Positions 52,384 through 60,379 of a stretch of 64,000 nucleotides of DNA are shown piece by piece. Made by a program: the position numbers and the translations under genes. Numbering within the stretch: the stretch's first letter is position 1; each line of letters begins with the position of its first letter. This stretch comes from Micrasema longulum (taxonomy: Eukaryota; Arthropoda; Insecta; Trichoptera; Brachycentridae): the NCBI GenBank assembly GCA_022494885.1, contig JAGVSM010002370.1, positions 59,900 through 123,899 on the forward strand, given 5' to 3'. Below the pieces are notes generated by a model, which made no database searches, was not told the origin of the DNA, and worked only from the letters and a program-made list of their open reading frames with translations.

Positions 52384-52949
52384 ACTGTACTGCATGTTTC
52401 CTAAATAAAAGAAAAAAAAATAGATACATTGTTACTTCGACAGAGATGGAAGTACTAAAGAGAAGCTTAGAAGCGGAGATCATAATATCAGGTAAGTATT
52501 TCTCGTCTTTTATTTCTTTAATAAATTACAATAAACTCCTACCAAGAATTTTCACTTCAAACTTGAACACTCGGGGGCGAAGGTTTTTTATTAAAAAAGA
52601 GAAATTGTTAGGAGCGCAGATATATTTTAAATGTCATGTAATTTTTTTCTTTGTAAAGTCAGCTGGGGTAAGAGTAAATACGGGACAAGAGGAACAAAAG
52701 CTCGTTTATCGAAATGTATAGAATTAAAAGCTTTATTGCTCAGTCGGTAAAATAAAAAGATGCGCTTTTGTTCCAGAATTAAAACAACGATGACACTATT
52801 GCATTATAATTTTAAAACACAGGGAAATAACAATTTACACTTTCTAAGTTATATAAATATTTTTATATAACCACTTACCGGCTTTTCTACGTCTACCGGT
52901 TTCGAGACGTAACCGTCTCTTCGTCAGGACACCAATCAAACCAACATAC
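52375..52949. repeat. recent duplication, copy 2 (575 bp)
   Basis: Partner of 51472-52046. The left end begins inside the PLE GIY-YIG tail and the right end meets an inverted ribozyme half at 52950, so both borders are PLE sequence. The 91-codon open frame at 52446-52721 is non-coding repeat (its partner copy is interrupted by a TAG). Confidence 0.9.
52890..52931 (-). ncRNA. hammerhead ribozyme motif, intact boxes
   Basis: Minus strand: TGTC-CTGACGA-A-GAGAC-GGTTAC-GTCTC-GAAA-CCGGTA-GACG. CUGANGA and GAAA are intact, helix II has five Watson-Crick pairs, helix III is ACC/GGU with no loop, the triplet is GUA, and helix I is UGUC/GACG with a terminal wobble. Confidence 0.8.
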
Positions 52950-53050
52950 GTCTCGAAACCGGTAGAAATAAAAAAAGTCGGTTAGGGGTTATATACAAAT
53001 ATTTAATAACATTTTGTAAAATGTTTGACCACAAAGTTAATGCTTAAAAT
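52950..53050 (+). mobile_element. PLE 3' end, ribozyme half only
   Basis: GTCTCGAAACCGGTAGAAAT then GTCGGTTAGGGGTTATATAC and AAAATGTTTGACCACAAAGT match the sequence downstream of the 54379 ribozyme. The 5' half is missing because it abuts the opposite-strand copy. Confidence 0.75.
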
Positions 53051-53120
53051 ATTAATAATATATTTTTATTAAGTTCAAAACTCCTTTCATCAGCCACATG
53101 TCACTCCATTTTTAAAATTT

Positions 53121-53373
53121 CATCATCATTCCCTTTCCGGACCTACTGGTGCATAGGGCACTTTGTTGGTACACCAATAGCAGCAATCTTGATAATTTTT
53201 ATTACAAGGTAAGATGATCAGTCTTACGGTTCAGGCGCCAGTCCAGGGACTATGAAATATTCTAATGTAAAAACACCTTTTTGAAATAAACATTTCTTCT
53301 CAACCATATCGGAAATCGAACCCGAGACCTCTTTTATGGTAGGCAAACGCGCTGACCACTACACGACGAGGCC
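53121..53373 (-). mobile_element. SINE family B
   Basis: Minus strand: GCCTCGTCGTGTAGTGGTCA, anticodon region CTACCAT, B box GGTTCGATTTCCG, body to AGACTGATCATCTTACC, and the complete tail GGAAAGGGAATGATGATG. Confidence 0.85.
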
Positions 53374-53404
53374 GACAAAAAAACTAAAGAAGTGTCAAAG
53401 GTTA

Positions 53405-53495
53405 TTTCACTGTGTTTTAAAATTGTAATGCAATAGTTTCATTGTTGTTTTGATTCTAAAATAACAGCGCATCTTTTTATTTTACTGACAGTTGA
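53405..53495 (-). repeat. inverted fragment of the 575-bp duplication
   Basis: The reverse complement (GTAAAATAAAAAGATGCGCT, CAAAACAACAATGAAACTAT TGC) matches 51845-51930, a third, diverged copy of that PLE-linked segment. Confidence 0.7.
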
Positions 53496-53613
53496 ATTTA
53501 ACATTTAGTAAATAAAAATAAATTATAAATATGTAAAGCATTAACTTTGGGGTCAAACATTTTACTAAATATAATATTAAATACTTGAACATAACCGCTT
53601 ACCGACTTTTCTA

Positions 53614-53655
53614 TGTCTACCGGTTTCGAGACGTACCCGTGTCTTCGTCAGGACA
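53614..53655 (-). ncRNA. hammerhead ribozyme motif, intact boxes
   Basis: Minus strand: TGTC-CTGACGA-A-GACAC-GGGTAC-GTCTC-GAAA-CCGGTA-GACA. One C-U mismatch in helix II; all core bases, helix III, the GUA triplet and four-pair helix I are intact. Confidence 0.8.
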
Positions 53656-54016
53656 CCAATCAAACTAACATGCAAACCAACATGCAAAACCCACAATACA
53701 CCTTCACCATAGTTGTTGCATAAAAATATAAAACCAACATGACATGTATTTTAATAAGCGCATGCACCGATTAGGACAAACATGCACTGGTTATATTATG
53801 AAAATATTCTGTTGTTTGAGAAATAAATGAAAAAAGTAGAGGGAATGAAGGGATGGAGGGATGGAGGGAGGAGGTAAGCTTGATAGGTTTATTAGGGTGA
53901 CCATTATAGTGGGACATTGTATAAAAGACTATATTTAAAGTTTGTTTGATTATTGATCAAAGGAAAATTATTTTTTAAATCTTTCCTAATGTGGAATATT
54001 TTATTATTTTTTACTT

Positions 54017-54200
54017 TTAACCCTTCATTATTTGTATGTAAGTTTTAACACCTGTATTTTTATTAAAGTCATGATTTGAATTGATTCGGTGATTTGCGAA
54101 TTCAGAGAAATTATTATTGTAAAGACACCTCATATGTTCTTTAACACGAATATCAAAATTTCTTGATGTTCTTCCAACGTAAACTGAAGAACAAGGATTG
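54017..54200 (-). pseudogene. PLE GIY-YIG endonuclease fragment
   Basis: NPCSSVYVGRTSRNFDIRVK then EHMRCLYNNNFSEFANHRIN, SNHDFNKNTGVKTYIQIMKG and TAA. Same segment as 52209-52383 on the other strand with a natural-looking C-terminus. Only the second half of the nuclease domain is present. Confidence 0.8.
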
Positions 54201-54224
54201 AAACAAGAATTTTAACAAGGACAA

Positions 54225-54510
54225 AAATAAAAACAAAAATTTAATCAGTGCATGTTTGCCCTAATTAGTGCACGTGCTTATTAAAATGCATGTGTGTTGG
54301 TTTTATATTTTTGTGCAACAACTATAGTGAAGGTGTATGGTGGGTTTTGCATGTTGGTTTGCATGTTGGTTTAATTGGTGTCCTGACGAAGAGACGGGTA
54401 TGTCTCGAAACCGGTAGACATAGAAAAGTCGGTAAGTAGTTGTATAAAAATATTTGATAACATTTAGTAAAATGTTTGACCATAAAGTGAATGCTTTAAA
54501 TAATAATAAT
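54225..54510 (+). mobile_element. PLE terminal region in opposite orientation
   Basis: Back-to-back with the minus-strand copy: CAGTGCATGTTTGCCCTAAT, TGGTTTTATATTTTTGTGCA, ribozyme 54379-54420, GGTAAGTAGTTGTATAAAAA, AAAATGTTTGACCATAAAGT. Such inverted terminal copies are typical of PLE insertions. Confidence 0.8.
54379..54420 (+). ncRNA. hammerhead ribozyme, best copy
   Basis: TGTC (helix I) - CTGACGA - A - GAGAC/GTCTC around GGGTAT (helix II) - GAAA - CCGGTA - GACA (helix I). Every core base is present. The only deviation is one extra A between CUGANGA and helix II, shared by all copies. Helix III is ACC/GGU with no loop, so a monomer cannot close it; pairing between two molecules would be needed, as reported for PLE-associated hammerheads. 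Predicted cleavage follows A54416. Confidence 0.85.
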
Positions 54511-54520
54511 ATAAATGATT

Positions 54521-54585
54521 AAGTTACGCTGCAATTCAAATGACAATGCAGTGCCCTATGCATTATTGGGTGAAGATAGATTTTT
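54521..54585 (+). repeat. SINE family B 3' fragment
   Basis: AAGTTACGCTGCAATTCAAA, TGCAGTGCCCTATGCATTAT TGGGTGAAGA. Confidence 0.5.
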
Positions 54586-55007
54586 TTTTTATAAAACTAA
54601 CTCTAATCAAATAAATAATAAACAAATGGCTGTCGTAACTGAAGTTCATAAGAAGACGTAAAATAATTATTGATGACATTCCTAAAAGTTTGATAAAATC
54701 CCCGAATTAAATAACTTTACTAAAAAGTAAATACTGAACTAAGTTAAAACGTCAATACACCCTTCAAGATGATTTTTTTAAATATTCTACACATTTTTTT
54801 TCCAGGGACATATTGAAGTTACAAAATAAACTCTTGAATATGATACTTAACGAAAAAATCAAAAAGGAAAATAATTATGACTTGAATCCCATATTGGTAT
54901 GAAATCCGCAATGGCTGCATTCCATGGGTCAGAAAACTAAATATTACATTTTATTTTTTAAATTGTTTATTCATTTTCAATAATTCGCAGATTGGTCAGA
55001 ACACTTT
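54586..55007. other. unassigned sequence
   Basis: Nothing recognised. Confidence 0.35.
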
Positions 55008-55213
55008 GAGCACCTCTGAAATACACATAGAATTTACCCTGTGCCCGGCCCATTTTTGGGAAATTTCATGCTTTTTGAAGGATTTCTTAAAAGTGTCATA
55101 ATTATAAAAATACTAGATTAAATCAATTGAAATTTTTCGTGTTTATTTGAAACAATTTAATAAGTCAGTTTTGCACGAAAATTTGGCCAACATTGGCCAT
55201 TATAGCCACATTG
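55008..55213 (-). repeat. MITE-flanking repeat, inverted relative to 14686-14905
   Basis: Reversed, it reads CATTGCAATGTGGCTATAAT ... GGGCCGGGCACAGGGTAAAT. It sits directly against the MITE. Confidence 0.7.
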
Positions 55214-55218
55214 CAATG

Positions 55219-55443
55219 TTTGTATCCCGGAGCCGTGTAAACACGTGATTAAAATAACCATGCGCTGTGTCCCGGTCCCGTGTTTTCACGTGGTTTACCA
55301 GCAGCAAAAAAGTACTAATAAACGTCACTAGATGTCAATAAAATGCACTTTTTTATACAGCTGGTAAACCACGTGAAAACGCGGGACCGGGACACAACGC
55401 GTGGTTATTCAATCCCGTGTTTACACTGCTCCGGGATACAAAG
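55219..55443. mobile_element. 225-bp foldback MITE, second copy
   Basis: Arms start GTATCCCGGAGCCGTGTAAA and end TTTACACTGCTCCGGGATAC. Same length and centre as 14435-14659, with three CACGTG sites remaining. Confidence 0.85.
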
Positions 55444-55494
55444 TGTTGGGAGATATTTGGTGCTGTAAATTAAAATGCCGTGTAGAGGGGACAG

Positions 55495-55800
55495 TTTAAT
55501 CCTGAATTAGAGACACTGTATGGTGAACCCAATATTGTACAACTCATACAAATAAAGATATCACAATGGTTGAGCCATGTGCACACAATTAATTATGATT
55601 ATACTCCCAGTAAATCACTTAATGCTACTGCGAAAGGCAGACTGAAATTCTGATGGCTGGGCAATGTGGAAAGATACGAATTGGAGAAGAGCCGCAGGGT
55701 GCAGGGAGGAATAGAGACTGATTCTGGAGAAGGCCATGGCCCACAGCGGACTGTTGGGTCAATGATAATGATGGTTTTGATCTCACCACTAGGACTTTTA
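55495..55800 (+). pseudogene. LINE reverse transcriptase C-terminal fragment
   Basis: ETLYGEPNIVQLIQIKISQW LSHVHTI, then TAKGRLKF-stop-WLGNVERYELEKS. The pattern E-LYGEP-I---IK---W-LGHV-R and a closing GGATTGTTGG-like TGTTGGGTCAATGATAATGA is that of LINE C-termini. One stop and a compressed order suggest an internal rearrangement. Confidence 0.6.
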
Positions 55801-55949
55801 CTAAGTTAGAATCATTCAAATTATTATTTATGTTAAAGCAAAGTAAACGAGAGAAGATAACATTTTAATAATTTATATATTCATACAAAGACTGATATTT
55901 AAATATAAAAAAAACGTATTTATAACTTCACGAGATCATGAGACCAAGA

Positions 55950-56810
55950 GCTCTGTGTTAAGTTGGGATTCAAAATGGAATGGATTAAAGAATACCAAAG
56001 AATATTAAATGTTAGTAAAACAAAATATATGGAAATAGGTAATAAAGCACATGGCATAACAATGAATGTAAATATTGATGGTAAAATTATTGAAAGGGTT
56101 GATGAAATGAAATACTTAGGAATTATTCTTGACTCCAGATTAAATTTAACATCACACTTTGAATATATACATAAGAAAATTTCAAAAAAGATTTTCTTCC
56201 TAGGAAGAATTCGAAAAAAATAAATAAAAAGAGTGCAGAACTTATATACAAAACAATAATTGCCCCTCATTGGGACTATTGCTCTACTATATTATATTTA
56301 GCTAACGAGGGAGACATAAACAAGTTTGAAATACTACAAAATAGAGCAATGAGAATTATACTGAAAAAAAGCAAATATAATAGTGTTGAAAAAATGAGAA
56401 AACAATTGAACTGGATAGGAATAAAGAAAAGACTATTGTATAATGTATTTGTATTTATATATAAAGTGTTTAATAATCTCATGCCAAAGTATTTTATAAG
56501 TGAAATTATATTAAATAGAAATGTACATAAATATAGGACAAGAAATAGAAATAGGATGAGACTACCACTTAAGAAAAAACAAAATCACAAAATAGCTTAA
56601 TGTATAAAGGGTTAAAAATGTATGATGAGATGCCCGAAAGTATGAAGAATGAAAGAAAACTTACGGATTTAAAAAAAAAATGTTATGTTTATTGTAATAA
56701 TGTAGTTATGTAAGAAATATTTAATGAGTATTTGTTATAACTGTAAATATATTAGTTAATATACAATGTAATATTAACTAACTTAAGTAAATAAATAAAT
56801 AAATAAATAC
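55950..56810 (+). pseudogene. CR1-like LINE reverse transcriptase C-terminal third
   Basis: NVSKTKYMEIGNKAHGI, ERVDEMKYLGIILDSRLNLT, SHFEYIHKKISKKIFFLGRI RKK; after a frameshift at about 56220, AELIYKTIIAPHWDYCSTIL, EILQNRAMRIILKKSKYNSV, NVFVFIYKVFNNLMPKYFIS, RTRNRNRMRLPLKKKQNHK. KYLG-x-ILDSRL, P-x-x-DYCS, LQNRAMR-I are CR1-type landmarks. It ends in (AAAT)n at about 56787-56810. Only one clear frameshift: relatively young. Confidence 0.85.
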
Positions 56811-56869
56811 CAAAATAAAAATTACATAATAATTAATCAACGTCTTGACAACACTTAATAGTACATATA

Positions 56870-57160
56870 TCTCCGCAATGTTACCTGTAATGGTCTCTTT
56901 CTTTGGGCAAAATCCAAACTAGTGCATCTCTCTTAAATATGAATTTCGTTTTGGAGAACTGAATATGTTTATTCAGGACATTGAACACTCTTGGGGCCAC
57001 AGAAGAGAAATTTCTCCGAGCAAAAGTCGTACGCGTTTTTGGGCATTTAATAATTTAAATTACAGGAAAACCTTGTACGAGCATTTTTATGGGATCTCCT
57101 CTCATAATCGCATGACCGGAAATGTGTCAATGAATCTTTTATTAAAAAAATCTGTAATAA
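56870..57160 (-). pseudogene. LINE reverse transcriptase C-terminus (family of 20035)
   Basis: Minus strand: CPKTRTTFARRNFSSVAPRV, FNVLNKHIQFSKTKFIFKRD, ALVWILPKERDHYR. The 72-codon plus-strand frame over it is antisense. Confidence 0.7.
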
Positions 57161-57524
57161 TATCCAGTACCTTCGTAAATTGAAACAATGTCCCAGATGG
57201 AAAAGTTAGGAGACATCGAAGCATCACTCTAAATTTGAATTATTTTTGTACATTTTAATAAATGTACAAAAATAATGGGGGTTTGTGATAGACGCCCTGC
57301 AACCTCCCCATCCCACTACACCACAAGTGCCTGGAAACTGACTGGAAAAGGACAAACTACAAAGTTCTGAGAGTGCTTATGTCAAATATGTTTCGAAGTG
57401 AACAAAATACCTGACACAGCTTTCTTAACATGGAAACCAGCGATTGGACCTGTTCTTCCCATCGCAGAATCCCGTCGATAAGTATTTCCAGACATTGAAT
57501 GTAGCCAACTGGTTTTCAATTTCA
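57161..57524. other. unassigned sequence
   Basis: 57235-57275 has a short palindrome (AATTATTTTTGTACATTTTA / TAAATGTACAAAAATAATG). No coding recognised. Confidence 0.4.
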
Positions 57525-58460
57525 TATTCATGAAAATAATTGGCGTTGCTTAGTATATAAGTGACATAATTCAATTAGATGAATCTCACCCGCATAAATA
57601 AAGGTTTCAGCTCTCTAACTTAATTTTAATATAAAATCACTACAAAAAAGGCGCCTTACATGTGATTTAATTTTTCTTTTCAAAATTCTCAATAATATAA
57701 ATGATTTGCCGTATCTTTTACAAAATATTGGTTTCCGTTGTCCTCTTCGCTATACCAGATTAAATTCCCTTTTTTATGTGCCAACTTGTAAAAACAATTA
57801 TAGCTCGAATTCATTCATTAGACGTACCTGTAGAAATTATAATGGACTCAGTATTGATGTAGACATTTTTAACTGCACGTTGCATTTGTACAGAAAATTT
57901 CTTCATGGGGTCGATTATTTGGGATAGTTACTGAATGTGCATCTTGGGTGGTTTATGCTATGTATATGTGCCGCATGTAATGTATATGTTTGTGTATGTT
58001 TTATATGTGCGTTCATGTGTGTGCGTGGATGGCTTGGAGTGTACATTCGATATTTTTATTTATTACCTCATGGAAAATGCAAATGTTAACAATTATTATT
58101 TTCTCACTTGGAATTCTTATTTGTTTATTTTTTTTGTCGCATTTAATGTTTATATCTTTTGAATAATTTTTGAAAACTTAATTGGTATTTTTATGTGAAA
58201 AATTGTTGTTTTTAATACTTATTATGTATGACTATATTTTCTGAATAAAAAAATAAAAAAACTGTACAAACATCAACAATTGAAAGAATTGAAGGAATAT
58301 AGATGTTTAAATATGGGCAGAATGGTGAATGTTACACAGTGTATAATGTGGCCACTGAAACCAGCCAATTACAGGTCATAAACCCTGTAGATGCCTAGAC
58401 TTCTATATTACCTTCTCTTAAATGTTCTTCATCTCTGTTGTAATATGTTAATATAATTAG
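57525..58460 (-). repeat. R400 split by a LINE
   Basis: 57525-57620 (AATTGGCGTTGCTTAGTATA ... TTTCAGCTCTCTAACT) resumes at 58264 (ACAAACATCAACAATTGAAA ...) and ends CTCTGTTGTAATATGTTAAT at about 58453. Confidence 0.85.
57621..58259 (+). mobile_element. CR1/Jockey-like LINE tail inserted in R400
   Basis: FNIKSLQKRRLTCDLIFLFK, ILNNINDLPYLLQNIGFRCP, LRYTRLNSLFYVPTCKNNYS, SNSFIRRTCRNYNGLSIDVD, IFNCTLHLYRKFLHGVDYLG and stop at 57927. The block RR---DL-FL(Y/F)KILN--- and YTRLN--FYVPTC-NNY is a LINE C-terminus. A 3' UTR ends AATAAAAAAATAAAAAA. AACT lies at both borders (57617-57620, 58260-58263). No stop for about 95 codons, so it is young. Confidence 0.8.
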
Positions 58461-58474
58461 TCGCTGAGTTAGGA

Positions 58475-58882
58475 ATGTCGAAGAGCACAAATTGACGAGT
58501 TCTACGGACAGGGATTCGATATGGAACTAAAAAACTGTAGTCTGATGAGTTATCGACTTTTTTGGGTGGTGAATTGTGGTTTTAATACCAACTGGAGTGA
58601 TGTGGTGTTATGATCAGTAATAGAGAACAGCAGATACAGTGGGGTTAATTCTTTTAGCAAAAATGTGGACGATACAAGTTTTTGCCTCATGTGTCACTAT
58701 TGTTGGTACATTAATTAATGATATAAATCCATAGTGCAAAAGAAGATTAGTGTATTCAATTACAGCAGATTTTCCGCTTAGAATATTTAAATTGATATCT
58801 CCGGCTATATGATACGATCCGTATGATACCGGTATAAGTAAAGAAATACACGGAGTCTTAATTGGATCGGTACTTAAAATGT
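58475..58882 (-). pseudogene. LINE APE-type endonuclease fragment
   Basis: Minus strand: YHIAGDINLNILSGKSAVIE, YTNLLLHYGFISLINVPTIV, THEAKTCIVHIFAKRINPTV, then after a frameshift DHNTTSLQLVLKPQF. GD-N-(D/N)-L, PT-x-x-x-(E/N)S-x-IDHI and SDH are the final catalytic motifs of LINE apurinic endonucleases; here the ID of IDHI is IV and the SDH region is shifted. This is the only endonuclease (5') part found; all other LINE copies are 3' ends. Confidence 0.7.
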
Positions 58883-59288
58883 TTTGGAAAAACAGGCCTC
58901 AAAGGAAGCGCCCGATTTTATCATTGAAAAAGTCGGATAATTTATTTTTCGTTTCAATGTATTCCTTTATATAAAAAATACAAAGCTAGGATTCGCAAAA
59001 AAAATATTTTGAAATATTAAAAATAATAATAAGCTTACTGTCAGTATTAGTATAAAACCACTTATTATATCACGGAGTAATTACAACAAATAGGTTACTT
59101 TAAAATCAGCATTTGTAAGTTACCAAAAACCATATTTTTTATAAGGAAGATACAAATATTTGTTTTTAGTAACTAATTAAAAATGCTAATTTTGAAGATA
59201 CCTGCTGAAAGAAATTAATTACCTCACGATATTATTCTCTGTGTCCAGACGGTGAAAAATATATTTCCGTTCGAGAAATTTGGCGTCA
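58883..59288. other. unassigned sequence sharing a 16-mer with 61075
   Basis: AATCAGCATTTGTAAG at about 59105 recurs at about 61073; an imperfect inverted version (AAATGCTAATTTTGAAG) lies near 59182. Otherwise unassigned. Confidence 0.35.
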
Positions 59289-60053
59289 GCCTCGTGGTGT
59301 TATGGTTAGCGCGTTTGCCTACCATGTGAGAGGTCTCGAGTTCGTCTCCCGATATGGTTAATATTAAATTATTATTTAAAAGGGTGTTTTCACACCAGGA
59401 TATTTCATGGCCCCTTGAGTAGTACCTGAAGCGTAAAACTGATCATCTTACCATTTCTTCTTCTTTTTGAGTCTTGTTCTCTCCACTGCTGGATAAAGGC
59501 CTCTTCCAAACGTCTCTATTCCTTCCTATCACCCGCTTTCATCATCCATGTTTTACCGGCAATAGAGGCGATGTCATCTATCCATCTTTTCTGTGGCCTT
59601 CCAATACTTCTTTTGTTTGCCCATGGTCTCCACTTTATTATTATGGGTGTCCCCCTGCCATCATTTTGCCTCGCTGAGTGTTCACTGCCCACTGCCATTT
59701 CAATTTAGCTGCACAATCCATAATATCCACGACTCCTTTAAGCGCCTTATTTCTTCATTTCTTAATCGTCTCTTAGACACACATCGAGCATTTGTCTTTC
59801 CATGGATCGTCGCGTGCATTTAAATTTTTGGCTATTTTTTTGTGTTACAGACATGGTTTCTAGTCCGTATGTCGTCACCGGCAATATGCACGGTTCAAAT
59901 ACTTATAATAAATAGCCTTTTTAAGCATACAGGGACTTTTATGAAAAATTTTACCCTTATGTAACAAAAATGATCAAGTTATGCTGCGATTGGTACACCA
60001 ATGCAGTGCCCTATTCATCATTAGGTGTGGAAAGGGAATGATGATGATGATTT
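59289..60053 (+). mobile_element. SINE family B split by a LINE
   Basis: 5' part 59289-59452 (GCCTCGTGGTGTTATGGTTA, B box GAGTTCGTCTCCCG, TTTTCACACCAGGATATTTC, CTGATCATCTTACC) continues at 59951 (TTACCCTTATGTAACAAAAA TGATCAAG ...) to the GGAAAGGGAATGATGATGAT tail. Confidence 0.9.
59453..59950 (-). mobile_element. RTE-like LINE 3' end inserted in a SINE
   Basis: TTACC at 59448-59452 and 59951-59955 is the target duplication. Minus strand: MAVGSEHSARQNDGRGTPII, IKWRPWANKRSIGRPQKRWI, DDIASIAGKTWMMKAGDRKE, the GRP(Q)KRW-DDI-x-x-x-AG-x-x-W-x-x-x-AxDR motif of RTE-like C-termini, ending on that strand in AAAAAGAAGAAGAAAT. The plus-strand frames here are antisense. Confidence 0.85.
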
Positions 60054-60379
60054 GATTTATATCTCAAATACGTATTTTGACAACGGCGACCGATAAAATA
60101 TTTTAAAAATCATATTTTTAGTAAAACTTCATTTCAAAATTGGTTGAAAATAAGTATAGTTATAATATTGATGTTTTTTGTTGATGTTTCTTGATAAAAC
60201 TCCATAATTAAGGAATATATATTTATTTATTTTATTAGGTAAACAAACAGTATGTACACATATACTGCCAATTTCTCTGTGTATTAGAGTAAGAAACTCA
60301 TGCACACACCAAAAAAATTGTTCACACTTAATACAATAATTTAAATTATGTTCAATATAATAAATGTAAAAGAAACGAA
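60054..60379. other. unassigned AT-rich sequence
   Basis: The 112-codon minus frame across 60129-60467 runs into the hairpin arm to its right and shows no motif; not called. Confidence 0.4.

Larger units (their letters stand above)
53540..54250 (-). mobile_element. PLE 3' end with GIY-YIG tail and ribozyme
   Basis: On the minus strand, in order: GIY-YIG tail (54200-54017), an untranslated stretch of about 350 bp including ATAACCAGTGCATGTTTGTC and TGCAACAACTATGGTGAAGG, the hammerhead motif 53655-53614, GGTAAGCGGTTATGTTCAAG and AAAATGTTTGACCCC. This is the longest continuous PLE 3' region in the window and gives the element's order: nuclease, UTR, ribozyme. Confidence 0.8.

Noticed and set aside
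52446..52721. 91-codon frame as a gene
   Set aside because: The near-identical duplicate at 51543 onward has an in-frame TAG at the equivalent of codon 20, and the segment is PLE-linked repeat.
54379..54420. Reading the inverted CGAAACCGGT region as a simple promoter or terminator palindrome
   Set aside because: The fixed order of conserved boxes and pairing helices fits a hammerhead and recurs with PLE sequence; a simple palindrome does not explain the single-stranded boxes.
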